64,000 nt of DNA, taken from contig JAPPUL010000068.1 in NCBI GenBank assembly GCA_026874595.1, positions 1,377,001-1,441,000 of the forward strand. The letters are read 5' to 3'. Positions 25,112 to 33,876 of this stretch are shown here, one piece after another. A program made the position numbers and the translations under genes. The DNA comes from Sipunculus nudus (lineage: Eukaryota; Annelida; Sipuncula; Golfingiida; Sipunculidae). The notes under the pieces are model-generated. The model was given only the letters and a program-made list of their open reading frames with translations. It made no database searches and was not told where the DNA came from. The stretch's first letter is position 1; every line of letters begins with the position of its first letter.

Positions 25112-26278
25112 ATGGTTTTAAATAAAAAAGCTATATTCATTATCGTTTTATCGTCTATTATCCTTTCTTTTGCACTAAGTCTTATTAGTCCTTTGGGTTC
25201 AAGTCCGTCGCATGAAAATATTACACAGGACCAAAATTCTAGTAACACCTTAGCTACAAAGGATAATTCAACTATTTTTAATAACAATTCTAAGCATAAT
25301 AATAAACAAAATAGCAACTTTAATCAGAAGCACAATAATAATAATCCGTCTGAAGCTTATATTAAAGATTTGTCAACTAAATTATCTAAGTCTAAAGACA
25401 AGAAAAATAATAATTATGTAAACTTCCTTTATGCCTTTTTGAACCTTGATTTTAATGACAGCGATGAGGATACTTTCTTACTTGACCAAAACTCCTTAAT
25501 CGTTGAGTATGATGGCTACTACAACAATATGGAGTTCCAAACTTATACCATAAAAAAAGGTGATAACTTAATTTCTATTGCCAAAAAGTTTAATAGCAAT
25601 ATTGATACTTTAATCTCATTTAACAAGATTCAGGGAATGCGTTATCTATCTATTGGTGCTATACTTGTTATCCCAAGTATTAAAGGTATTTTGCATACTG
25701 TTAAAAAAGGAGATAGCCTTGATAAGATATCTAAAAAGTACGATGTTCGCCTTAGTGATATTATTTATATAAATGCCCTTAACAAATTATCAATTACTAT
25801 GGGTGAGCGTCTTTTTATACCTGGTGCTAAATTGCCTGCTGAGAGTCATCTTAGACTACTCAAAGACATATTTGCAAGGCCTGTTAGTGGTGTAATCTCA
25901 TCGCCTTATGGGGTACGTTTACATCCAGTTTATAAAAAGTATAAACTTCATACAGGACTTGATATTAAGGCTCGTCGTGGCTCTCCTGTACGTGCTGCTC
26001 GAGCTGGTAAAGTTATATTTGCTGGATGGAAGGGTGCTTATGGTAAGCTAGTTATTCTCTCGCATGGGAAGGGGGTTACAACTTATTATGGGCATCTTTC
26101 TAGAATTCTAACGAGAAGAGGTAGAAGAGTTAGCGCCAAACAAATAATTGGCAAGGTAGGCAGCACCGGTGTTTCTACTGGTCCGCATTTGCACTTTGAG
26201 ATTAGAAAAAACGATAAACCTCAACGTGTTTTACGTAAGTTTCGCGGATTGCATGGTCGGGTTGGCGGGTACTGGTAA
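25112..26278 (+). CDS. LysM-containing M23 family murein endopeptidase
   Basis: A 388-residue envelope protein of the NlpD/EnvC type. A membrane segment or uncleaved signal (about 7-28) is followed by a long Asn/Ser-rich linker (30-120). Two LysM peptidoglycan-binding repeats follow (about 143-186, TYTIKKGDNLISIAKKF; about 195-238, HTVKKGDSLDKISKKY). The C-terminal M23 lasso peptidase domain (about 265-375) has HTGLDIKAR, YYGHLSRI and GPHLHFEIR. The zinc ligands His, Asp and HxH are intact, so activity is likely. It would act in daughter-cell separation or wall turnover. The last 14 codons are the first copy of an 86-bp tandem array that runs on to the convergent DUF445 gene. Confidence 0.95.
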   Translation: MVLNKKAIFIIVLSSIILSFALSLISPLGSSPSHENITQDQNSSNTLATKDNSTIFNNNSKHNNKQNSNFNQKHNNNNPSEAYIKDLSTKLSKSKDKKNNNYVNFLYAFLNLDFNDSDEDTFLLDQNSLIVEYDGYYNNMEFQTYTIKKGDNLISIAKKFNSNIDTLISFNKIQGMRYLSIGAILVIPSIKGILHTVKKGDSLDKISKKYDVRLSDIIYINALNKLSITMGERLFIPGAKLPAESHLRLLKDIFARPVSGVISSPYGVRLHPVYKKYKLHTGLDIKARRGSPVRAARAGKVIFAGWKGAYGKLVILSHGKGVTTYYGHLSRILTRRGRRVSAKQIIGKVGSTGVSTGPHLHFEIRKNDKPQRVLRKFRGLHGRVGGYW

Positions 26279-26750
26279 GTATAACTCGTATTTAATTAGT
26301 TTAGCTAGCCGTACATCTTTGTAAGTTTCGCGGATTGCATGGTCGGGTTGGCGGGTACTGGTAAGTATAACTCGTATTTAATTAGTTTAGCTAGCCGTAC
26401 ATCTTTGTAAGTTTCGCGGATTACATGGTCGGGTTGGCGGGTACTGGTAAGTATAACTCGTATTTAATTAGTTTAGCTAGCCGTACATCTTTGTAAGTTT
26501 CGTGGTTTGCATGGCAGGGTTGGCGGGTACTGGTAAGTATAACTCGTATTTAATTAGTTTAGCTAGCCGTACATCTTTGTAAGTTTCGCGGATTACATGG
26601 TCGGGTTGGCGGGTACTGGTAAGTATAACTCGTATTTAATTAGTTTAGCTAGCCGTACATCTTTGTAAGTTTCGCGGTTTGCATGGCAGGGTTGGCGGGT
26701 ACTGGTAAGTATAACTCGTATTTAATTAGTTTAGCTAGCCGTACATCTTT
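26235..26750. repeat. Six-copy 86-bp tandem array joining two convergent gene ends
   Basis: Six contiguous 86-bp units start at 26235, 26321, 26407, 26493, 26579 and 26665. Unit 1 contains the last codons and TAA of the M23 gene. The end of unit 6 contains the last codons and stop of the DUF445 gene. Copies differ only at unit positions 11, 14, 17, 23 and 24; the other 81 positions are invariant. The pattern of types is A-A-B-C-B-C'. All five variable positions are synonymous for the peptide KFRGLHGRVGGYW. The array also accounts for the 456-bp gap between the two genes, which holds no separate gene. Confidence 0.98.
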
Positions 26751-28303
26751 CTTAATATCATATAAATAACTTGTAAAGCTCCTATAGTTGCGCCAAGCAG
26801 TGCTCCGAATATGTTTATCCACCTAAGATGTCGTTTTACTATCATAAGCATTATGTCCTCAACGCGCTGAAGTGGAAAGGCATTTATTTTATCTTTTATT
26901 AAACTCTTTATATTAAGCTGTAAAAGCATACCCTCTAGGTTTTGTTCTGTTAGCTCTATTAGCTTATTGGCAAGTGTTTTAGATATTTTGTTATTTGCAG
27001 CATAGTCAATATTAAAAATGTCTTTAAGCGGTCCTATCTCTTTATGATATATAAAGTTATCTATAGCTTCGTTTGCTTTCAAAGTTGTCATATTAAAAGT
27101 GTGCTCCTCTCTTAATGCATTTATTATAGTATTTGTAAGCTTTTCTTTAAAAAGCTCTTTGGTATTTGCTCCTAGTATATCATTTATTTTGTTTTCTTTT
27201 ATGCTTTTAAGCGACGATTTTATAAAGCCGGAAAGTCCCTTTAAAACACTCTCGTTTTTCATGTAATTTAGAATATGGGCTGTTACGTCATTTAAAACGC
27301 TTTCTTTATCAAAGCCTATCTCATTTATTTTCGTTTTTAGTATCTCATTAATCTGCTCATCTATTTTGGATGCAATCTCAGCTTGTTTTTGCTCTTCCCG
27401 CAAGCTGTCAAATCCTTTATATATAAACTCTCTAACAAGCGGGTGTAAGCTTTCGTCTATAAAGTCCTCAATAAGGAGTACAGAAGAGAAAAACTGTATA
27501 AAGACGCTTGAATTTTGAACGTAGTCCAAAATCATCTCTCGTAAGATGTTAAATAGCTGAATATCTAACTTTAGTTCAAAAACTGTTTGTTGTGCTTTGT
27601 TTATAATGTTTGGTAAGTTTTGAATTATCTTAGCCTTTAATACATTAACTAGAGGGGCAGGGATTACGGTATTTAATTCTTTGTTGCTATTTGCAATATC
27701 TTTTATTTTATCTTTAATAAAGGTATTAGCATTTTGGGAGTCTAATTCTTTAATGATTAAAGGGTTTAAAACGTCGTCTATAAAATAGTTTATGTTATGA
27801 TCAGATATAATGTCGCTTAGTTTTTTGTTTGAAATAGTTTCGACTATATTAGAAAGGAGTAAGCTTATAATGGCATCAAATCTTTGACTATGTAAAAATG
27901 CCTTATATTTTTGTTTAAGAATATGTTTAATGTTGGAAAGAGCTTTGTTGAAAGTAGGTTCTAAGTTTTTAGGGATTAAGCTTATAATGGTTTTGATATT
28001 ATAGTTTAGCAGGGATTTTATTTTACTTTGTATAATAGAGGTCAATGTATCTAAGAATTTAGGAGAAGCTATTTTATCTTTAATAGTTTTAGGGGTAAGA
28101 AGCTTGTTACTGACTAAAGCAGCAATACTTAAAGCAAATTCGTTTCTGTGTTTAGGTATTATACCCGGGGTTAAAGGTATTTTAAATCTTGCAATGTATT
28201 TAGGGTTATTAGGTTTAAAAAGCATTTTGATGGCAATATAGTTTGTTAAATACCCTATTAAAGCGCCGACTAAAGGTGGTATTACAAATTCTAAGATATT
28301 CAT
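26735..28303 (-). CDS. DUF445 family membrane protein
   Basis: A 522-residue protein with the DUF445 N-terminal signature (VIPPLVGALIGYLTNYIAIKMLFKP, then PLTPGIIPKHRNEFALSIA). A central helical region of about 400 residues is rich in Asn and Lys. A C-terminal hydrophobic segment (INIFGALLGATIGALQVIYMIL) completes the membrane hairpin. The family (YheB/YjiN-like) has no established biochemical role; an envelope or membrane-organising function is only inferred. The stop and last four codons lie in the final 86-bp repeat unit. A 13-bp duplication sits just upstream of the start. Confidence 0.9.
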   Translation of the reverse strand: MNILEFVIPPLVGALIGYLTNYIAIKMLFKPNNPKYIARFKIPLTPGIIPKHRNEFALSIAALVSNKLLTPKTIKDKIASPKFLDTLTSIIQSKIKSLLNYNIKTIISLIPKNLEPTFNKALSNIKHILKQKYKAFLHSQRFDAIISLLLSNIVETISNKKLSDIISDHNINYFIDDVLNPLIIKELDSQNANTFIKDKIKDIANSNKELNTVIPAPLVNVLKAKIIQNLPNIINKAQQTVFELKLDIQLFNILREMILDYVQNSSVFIQFFSSVLLIEDFIDESLHPLVREFIYKGFDSLREEQKQAEIASKIDEQINEILKTKINEIGFDKESVLNDVTAHILNYMKNESVLKGLSGFIKSSLKSIKENKINDILGANTKELFKEKLTNTIINALREEHTFNMTTLKANEAIDNFIYHKEIGPLKDIFNIDYAANNKISKTLANKLIELTEQNLEGMLLQLNIKSLIKDKINAFPLQRVEDIMLMIVKRHLRWINIFGALLGATIGALQVIYMILRKMYG

Positions 28304-28323
28304 ATAAGTTTCTTTCCTCTTCC

Positions 28324-28348
28324 TTTTATCTAATCTTTTTATCTAATC
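28324..28348. repeat. 12-13-bp tandem duplication upstream of the DUF445 gene
   Basis: TTTTATCTAATC appears at 28324-28335 and again, with one extra T, at 28336-28348, just upstream of the DUF445 start on the minus strand. Confidence 0.7.
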
Positions 28349-28516
28349 TTTTTGTTGTTAAAATATGTGTTTATAAAGGGATTTAATAATTTATTAGGAT
28401 AATAGAATAATTTATAATAAAGGCTTTGAAAATAAGAAAGATAATATTATATTTAGCTTTCAAAATTGCAGGGTTTAATTTAGTATATAATATTAATGAT
28501 ATAGGGTTTAGATAAG

Positions 28517-28855
28517 ATGTACGCGATAGTAGAGCTTCAAGGTAAACAGTTTAAAATAGAAGAAGGCAAGAGACTAGTTATCCCATATCTTGGGGATGAG
28601 ACGAAAGAAGGGGATGAGTGTGTAATAGACAAGGTATTATTTTGTGGAGGTGAGGCTGGCAAGAAAGCTCTAGTTGGGACTCCTTACATTTTGGGAGTTG
28701 AGATTAGCGCTAAGGTTACGAGTCCACTTTTGAAAGATAAAAAAGTAATAGTTTATAAATTCAAACGAAGAAAGGATTATCATAAAAAGCAAGGGCATAG
28801 GCAAAAGTACACAGAGATTGAGATATCACAAATAGCTTTAAAAGAGGCGAGTTAG
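28517..28855 (+). CDS. rplU: 50S ribosomal protein L21
   Basis: A 112-residue 23S rRNA-binding protein of the large subunit. The N-terminus MYAIVELQGKQFKIEEG, the middle VIDKVLFCGG and the C-terminal YKFKRRKDYHKKQGHRQKYTEIEI are the standard L21 pattern. It is the first gene of the usual rplU-rpmA pair. The obg GTPase gene that often follows is absent here. The region around the stop contains a duplicated TAGCTTTAAAAG, so the gene's last codons were copied into the spacer before rpmA. Confidence 0.98.
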   Translation: MYAIVELQGKQFKIEEGKRLVIPYLGDETKEGDECVIDKVLFCGGEAGKKALVGTPYILGVEISAKVTSPLLKDKKVIVYKFKRRKDYHKKQGHRQKYTEIEISQIALKEAS

Positions 28856-28896
28856 CTTTAAAAGTTAGCTTTTGCTGTGTTTGTTAGTGTTTGTTA
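28833..28896. repeat. Duplications around the rplU stop codon
   Basis: TAGCTTTAAAAG lies at 28833-28844, inside rplU, and again at 28853-28864, starting at the stop codon. A further direct repeat GTGTTTGTTA x2 follows at about 28877-28896. The 84-bp rplU-rpmA spacer is thus built largely of small duplications. Confidence 0.7.
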
Positions 28897-28939
28897 TAGA
28901 AGAAAGTTAAAGAAGTTAATATAAGCAGGAGAGATAATA

Positions 28940-29203
28940 ATGGCACATAAGAAGGGAGGAGGGAGTTCACGTAATGGTAGAGATAGTCATTCACAAAGGC
29001 TTGGAGTAAAACGTTTTGCAGGGGAGCTTGTATCTGGGGGGAGTATATTAGTTAGACAACGGGGGACTCGTTTTTCAGCTGGTGTTAATGTTGGTCGAGG
29101 ACGGGATGATACTTTATATGCTAAGGTTTCAGGGAAGGTGTCGTTTGAAAAATACAAGAGTTATAAGAAAACAAGGCGTCGAATAAGCGTAACGCCGGTT
29201 TAG
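28940..29203 (+). CDS. rpmA: 50S ribosomal protein L27
   Basis: An 87-residue protein near the peptidyl-transferase centre. The N-terminus [24 protein letters not shown] and the segment [25 protein letters not shown] are diagnostic. There is no N-terminal extension of the type cleaved by Prp protease in Firmicutes, which fits a Gram-negative lineage. A GGAGAG ribosome-binding site precedes the ATG. It is co-transcribed with rplU. Confidence 0.98.
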   Translation: MAHKKGGGSSRNGRDSHSQRLGVKRFAGELVSGGSILVRQRGTRFSAGVNVGRGRDDTLYAKVSGKVSFEKYKSYKKTRRRISVTPV

Positions 29204-29271
29204 AAAACCTACCCTAATTTATCATTTATAAAAAGCTTTTATCATATATAAAAACCGAAGCTTTAACACAC

Positions 29272-29922
29272 TTAGGTAACGTCTACCTTTTGGCACAAAT
29301 CTTGTATTTTACATAAGCTACAAAGAGGCTTTATAGGTTTGCAATGATTTTGCCCGTATGCAACAAGTAAAGTGTTAATATCTATCCAATATTCCTTTGG
29401 TAGCTTGTTCCTAAGGCGCATCTCAGTTTCTAACGGATCTTTAGTTTTAACATAACCAAGTCTATTCATAATTCTGTGAACGTGTACGTCTACACAAATT
29501 CCTGGTTTACCATAACCAAGAGTTAAAACGAGATTGGCGGTTTTGCGACCAACTCCGGGCAATGCTAATAATTGTTCAAGATCAGATGGTACGACCCCGG
29601 AATATTTATGCTTTAATATATTACATACCTCTTTAATATTTTTAGCTTTGACGCGATAAAAGCCAACGGGATAAATTACTTTCTCAATCTCTTTTTCACT
29701 TAACTTAAGCATACTGTTAACATCATTTGCGATTTTAAATAGTCGTTTTGAGGCTTCATGAGTTGTTATGTCTTTAGTACGCAGGCTTAGGATTGTTGAT
29801 ATTAGAATATGAAAGGGTTTAATACTCTTGTTCTTTGCATATTCTGTTACTATTGGGGTTTTGAACTTTTTAATCTCTTCTTTAAGGATTGTGACTATTT
29901 TGTGTATGTCCTGATCGCTCAT
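29272..29922 (-). CDS. nth: Endonuclease III
   Basis: A 216-residue DNA glycosylase/AP lyase removing oxidised pyrimidines. The helix-hairpin-helix LPGVGRKTANLVL contains the catalytic Lys. CVDVHVHRIMNRLG contains the catalytic Asp. The C-terminal cluster loop C-x6-C-x2-C-x5-C (HCKPIKPLCSLCKIQDLC) binds [4Fe-4S]. All are intact and the length is standard. It lies 37 bases downstream of carD on the minus strand, probably in the same transcript. It is convergent with rpmA. Confidence 0.97.
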   Translation of the reverse strand: MSDQDIHKIVTILKEEIKKFKTPIVTEYAKNKSIKPFHILISTILSLRTKDITTHEASKRLFKIANDVNSMLKLSEKEIEKVIYPVGFYRVKAKNIKEVCNILKHKYSGVVPSDLEQLLALPGVGRKTANLVLTLGYGKPGICVDVHVHRIMNRLGYVKTKDPLETEMRLRNKLPKEYWIDINTLLVAYGQNHCKPIKPLCSLCKIQDLCQKVDVT

Positions 29923-29959
29923 TTAAGTTGTGGCTTTGGTACTATTTTGTGAGTTACTC

Positions 29960-30481
29960 TTAAGCCTTTGCTACTCTTGAACTTAGTTTTTGATTTTCTG
30001 TATCGCTTGCCAGAAGTTTTAGAATCTCTTTGCCTACAGTGTCTTTGTCTAGATTGTCAGTATAGCTAAGCTCGTCTGTAAGAAGCTGAAACGCGCTGTC
30101 ATAAATCTTCTTTTCGCCTCGACTAAGTTCCTTTATGTTATTTCGGTTATAAAGGTCCCTAACAACTTCAGCCAAAACCTTTATAGACCCTTCCCGTACT
30201 TTATGTTGATTATTAGTATATCGGGTCTTCCAATCAAGCTTTATACCCTCAGGAGGGCTTTTTAATATATCTTTAATCTTGTAAAAGGACTCATTGGGCA
30301 GCAGTTTTCTAAGCCTTGCTTTTTCCGATTGGCTTACTGGGATCATTACGGTCATAAGGCTTTCATTTAACTTTATAAAGTAGTAAGGTTGCTTTTTATT
30401 TAGCACCTCTTTCTCTTCAACTTTTACTATTGTACCAACTCCATGCATAGGATATACTACAATATCACCTTCCTTAAACAT
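29960..30481 (-). CDS. carD: CarD/CdnL family RNA polymerase-binding transcription regulator
   Basis: A 173-residue regulator that binds the RNA polymerase beta subunit and stabilises the open complex at rRNA and other promoters. The N-terminal Tudor-like RID starts MFKEGDIVVYPMHGVGTIVKVEEKE, the family signature. The rest is the helical CarD C-terminal domain, including the conserved WKTRY segment. An in-frame ATG lies six codons upstream (30499), but an AGGGGAG box 5 bases before the ATG at 30481 and the conserved N-terminus fix the start. CarD is found in spirochaetes, myxobacteria and actinobacteria among others. Confidence 0.95.
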   Translation of the reverse strand: MFKEGDIVVYPMHGVGTIVKVEEKEVLNKKQPYYFIKLNESLMTVMIPVSQSEKARLRKLLPNESFYKIKDILKSPPEGIKLDWKTRYTNNQHKVREGSIKVLAEVVRDLYNRNNIKELSRGEKKIYDSAFQLLTDELSYTDNLDKDTVGKEILKLLASDTENQKLSSRVAKA

Positions 30482-30680
30482 CTTAACTCCCCTATACAAT
30501 TTACTTTACTATTTATATTCTACTTATATTCTACAACACCTAATTTATCGACTTGCAACTATTTTAGTAAAGTAAAAAACCCTAAGTTCCATATGCTTAC
30601 ATCCATGCATAAAATAGTTAATATATGTTATATAACTATTATAAAGAGAGTTCTATTTTCTTAATATTATTTAGACGCTA

Positions 30681-32060
30681 TTACTTAAGCTTTATAAAAT
30701 GATTGTGTATGCTTTGTACTGCTTTATTAGCATCCTCATCTTTTATCACGCATGATATGTTAATCTCGGAGGAGCCTTGTGATATCATCTCAATGTTTAT
30801 ACCGTTTGCAGAAAGACAGCTAAAAAGTCGCCCCGCAACTCCTATCGTCTCTCTCATCTTTTGTCCCACCACACTAAGTATAGTCCGGTTTGTGTTTATA
30901 GTAATCTCACCTATCTTTTTAAGTTCATCATGTATAATATCAAGATTAGTCATCTTAGCAATAGTTAAAGAAACGCTTACCTCAGATGTTGAGATTAAAT
31001 CTATTACAACTCCATGCTCTTCGAATATACGAAATATCTTTGCCATAAAACCATATGCCAAAAGCATCCTGTTTGACCTTATAGTCAATATTGTAATATT
31101 TCTTTTTGTTGTTATGCTTTTTACTATTTTGTCATCTTTTACTTCTTTGTCTGTTATTAGTGTCCCTTCTCCTTGAGGCTTTAGTGTGTTTTTAATTCTT
31201 ACGGCTATTCCATCTTTGCTAACTCTCTCCATAGTGAAAGGATGTATAACCTCAGAGCCAAAATAGCTTAACTCAGCAGCCTCAGCTGTCGTTACAAAGG
31301 GAAGAATGGAGGCTTCTTTTACTAATTTTGGGTCTGCACTAAATATACCATCTACCTCCTTCCAAATTTGTAGTTCAGTAGCTTTCATAACACTTGCAGT
31401 TATCGCGCTTGTATAGTCGGTATAGCCCCGGCCAACGCTTTTCATAATCCCGCCCGGCATCTCGCCGATAAAGCCTGTTAGCACAGGCACTTTATTAAGT
31501 TTTATTAACTTCTCAAGTTCTTGTTTTAGATTATCTTCAAGTCCTTTATAAAAGGCTTTGTTTGGATATGAGAAATTCTTGGGTGCTATATTCGATAAAT
31601 CTACATATAAAGCATCAAGTTCAAGCTCTTTTAATATCTGAGATAATATCATTGCTGAAAGCTTCTCCCCAACACGTAATACTCGATCGGAGGACAAGGG
31701 TGATAGTTCTCTTATTATTGTTAGTGCCTCGAAAAACTGCTCAAGCCGTACAAATAACTCATCTATAAAAGAAGTTGCATCATCGTATGTAGTCTTTTCT
31801 TTAAGACATTGTGAGACCATATTAATGTGAAACTCTTTAAGCTCTAAAAAAAGCTCCTTATAATCCATCTGCCTTATGGCAAGTGCTGCAATCTTTAATA
31901 ATGTACTAGTAACGCCTTTTGCTTTTGTCTTGCCGCTCATAGCAGATACTACAACTATCGTATTGTAATCAAGGGCGCTTTTTTTAACAATCGATGCAAC
32001 TTGCAAAAGCTTAGCATGAGTGCCAAGCGATGTGCCACCGTATTTTTGTACTACTATCAC
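30681..32060 (-). CDS. lysC: Aspartate kinase
   Basis: A 459-residue monofunctional aspartokinase, the first step to lysine, threonine and methionine. The N-terminal kinase domain has VVQKYGGTSLG, VGRGYTDYTSAITASVMKA (phosphate and aspartate binding) and WKEVDGIFSADPKLV. Two ACT domains end the protein (about 310-459), including LTIRSNRMLLAYGF and GINIEMISQGSSEINISCVI, which predict feedback inhibition by an amino acid. The start is a GTG without a strong ribosome-binding site. No lysine riboswitch is visible upstream. Confidence 0.95.
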   Translation of the reverse strand: MIVVQKYGGTSLGTHAKLLQVASIVKKSALDYNTIVVVSAMSGKTKAKGVTSTLLKIAALAIRQMDYKELFLELKEFHINMVSQCLKEKTTYDDATSFIDELFVRLEQFFEALTIIRELSPLSSDRVLRVGEKLSAMILSQILKELELDALYVDLSNIAPKNFSYPNKAFYKGLEDNLKQELEKLIKLNKVPVLTGFIGEMPGGIMKSVGRGYTDYTSAITASVMKATELQIWKEVDGIFSADPKLVKEASILPFVTTAEAAELSYFGSEVIHPFTMERVSKDGIAVRIKNTLKPQGEGTLITDKEVKDDKIVKSITTKRNITILTIRSNRMLLAYGFMAKIFRIFEEHGVVIDLISTSEVSVSLTIAKMTNLDIIHDELKKIGEITINTNRTILSVVGQKMRETIGVAGRLFSCLSANGINIEMISQGSSEINISCVIKDEDANKAVQSIHNHFIKLK

Positions 32061-32136
32061 TTTGAACTTATAACCTAACTTAGTCTTTATTGGATTTATT
32101 TAAGGCTTGAAGTTAAAAGAATTTTAAATCATTGTC

Positions 32137-32160
32137 AAGGGAATTATAAAGGGAATTATA
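32137..32160. repeat. 12-bp tandem duplication upstream of lysC
   Basis: AAGGGAATTATA occurs twice in direct succession (32137-32148, 32149-32160) in the 135-bp gap between the HEAT-repeat gene and lysC. Confidence 0.8.
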
Positions 32161-32195
32161 TGTAAACAAGATATTGTTACTATTTTTTGAAAGCT

Positions 32196-32684
32196 TTATT
32201 TTGAGTTAATCATATTGAGGGCCTTTTTAGCCGCACGTTTTAATAATAAACTTTGATTTTTAAGGAAAGGTTTTATAATCCATCTTGCCTTTTGGTCCTT
32301 AATCTTTCCGAGAGTTAGAATAAGTTCCCTTTGTACAAAAAGCTCAGGTTCAACACGAAGCCTTCTTATTAATGGATTTATGGTTTGAAAGTATTTTAAT
32401 TTAGCAAGAATACGAATGGCATTTATCCGGACAAAAGCAGACTTATCATCAAGGGCATATAGTAATGGCTCAAGGACTTTTTTATCTTTAAAGGAAGCCA
32501 GACTTTTAACAGTTTTAAGACGAATTGACAAGTTATTAGAAACTTTAAGAATGTGCAGCGCATTTTTAATATAAGCTTGTGATGTTTTGATATTGTCAGC
32601 TTTGACATTAGCTAAAAGCAAAGTTCCAGAAAACAAAGTTCCAGATAGTATAATTATAAATAAGTGTACTTTCTTTGATATCAT
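32196..32684 (-). CDS. Secreted HEAT-repeat protein
   Basis: A 162-residue protein with an N-terminal signal sequence (KKVHLFIIILSGTLFSGTLLLANVKA, probable cleavage after Ala around residue 28). Two to three PBS-lyase-type HEAT repeats follow (KVLEPLLYALDDKSAFVRINAIRILAKL, then TINPLIRRLRVEPELFVQRELILTLGKI, then ARWIIKPFLKN). Such solenoids mediate protein binding. It is probably periplasmic, and no enzymatic role is visible. It lies upstream of lysC on the same strand and divergent from hemE. Confidence 0.8.
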   Translation of the reverse strand: MISKKVHLFIIILSGTLFSGTLLLANVKADNIKTSQAYIKNALHILKVSNNLSIRLKTVKSLASFKDKKVLEPLLYALDDKSAFVRINAIRILAKLKYFQTINPLIRRLRVEPELFVQRELILTLGKIKDQKARWIIKPFLKNQSLLLKRAAKKALNMINSK

Positions 32685-32793
32685 AATTAATTTTAAGAGA
32701 TATTTTGTAAGTAAAAAGATTTATTTTAGATTATGCACAATTGCATACATACAAATAACGACTTAGAAGAAGAAAGGATTAGTAAAATTTATT

Positions 32794-33876
32794 ATGGGAA
32801 TTAAAGAAGGCCAAAAGCAGGGCAAAGGAACACATCGTTTTATAGAAGCGGCATTTATGCGTAAAACAGATCGTATACCGGTATGGCTTATGCGGCAAGC
32901 GGGACGTTATATGAAGGAGTATAGGGCAATACGAACTAAACATAGTTTTCTTTCTATGTGTAAGACAAAGGAGCTTGCGTGCGAGGTAACACTTTTGCCA
33001 ATAGAGCTTCTTGATGTAGATGCGGCAATACTTTTTTCGGATATACTAATAATCCTAGAAACACTAGGACTTAAGGTAAGTTTTGGAGAAGGGGGTCCTT
33101 CAATAGATAATAAGATACATACGAGGGAGGATATAGAGCGTCTTGATTCTATATCGGTTCATGAGCATTTATCCTTTGTAATGGATGCAATAAAGCTGGT
33201 AAAGGATGAGCTTGGGGGACGAAAGCCGTTAATAGGTTTTGGTGGAGCTCCGTTTACGCTTATGAGTTATGTAATTGAGGGGGGAGGGAGTATAAATCTT
33301 AAAAAGACTAAGTTATGGATGAATGAGAATAAAGAGCTTGCCCATATGCTACTTGAAAAGCTAACAAAGAAGACAATAGAATATCTTAATGCCCAAATAG
33401 AGGCGGGAGCAGATGCAATACAGATATTTGACACATGGGCAGGGCTTTTGTCTTATGATAATTTCAAAGAGTATTCCTTAAAATATATAAAAGAAGTGCT
33501 TGGAGGGCTTAAACGGGCTGGGGTACCGATTATAGTATTTGGAAAAGGGCTTGGTCTTTCGTATTTTGATTTATTGGAACTTGATATAAATGTACTAAGC
33601 GTTGATTGGACGGTAGACATGGAACGACTTGTTAAGCATTCAAAAGAGCATGGATATAATGTTAGTATACAAGGGAACCTAGATCCTAATATACTTTATA
33701 TGGGAAGGGAAAGGATAGAAAAGCAAGTAAAAGTATTATTAAAAAAGATGAGTAGCTATAAAGGGTATATATTTAACTTAGGGCATGGTCTAATGCCGGA
33801 CATACCATATAGTAACGTAGAATATTTAGTAGAAAAGGTAAAGGAGCTTGGCAATGTCAAGGGAAATCGATATTGA
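32794..33876 (+). CDS. hemE: Uroporphyrinogen decarboxylase
   Basis: A 360-residue enzyme that removes four carboxyl groups from uroporphyrinogen III to give coproporphyrinogen III. The signature RIPVWLMRQAGRYMKEYR holds the catalytic Arg pair. FSDILIILETLG, GFGGAPFTLMSYVIEGGGS, QIFDTWAG and the C-terminal NLGHGLMPDIPYSNV are all present. It is the first gene of a hemE-hemN-hemH-hemG operon, and its last 23 bases overlap the start of hemN in another frame. Confidence 0.97.
   Translation: MGIKEGQKQGKGTHRFIEAAFMRKTDRIPVWLMRQAGRYMKEYRAIRTKHSFLSMCKTKELACEVTLLPIELLDVDAAILFSDILIILETLGLKVSFGEGGPSIDNKIHTREDIERLDSISVHEHLSFVMDAIKLVKDELGGRKPLIGFGGAPFTLMSYVIEGGGSINLKKTKLWMNENKELAHMLLEKLTKKTIEYLNAQIEAGADAIQIFDTWAGLLSYDNFKEYSLKYIKEVLGGLKRAGVPIIVFGKGLGLSYFDLLELDINVLSVDWTVDMERLVKHSKEHGYNVSIQGNLDPNILYMGRERIEKQVKVLLKKMSSYKGYIFNLGHGLMPDIPYSNVEYLVEKVKELGNVKGNRY

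Noticed and set aside
26235-26750. CRISPR array or integron attC cluster
   Set aside because: The 86-bp units are contiguous with no unique spacers. They lack the paired RYYYAAC/GTTRRRY core sites of attC, and no cas or integrase gene is near.
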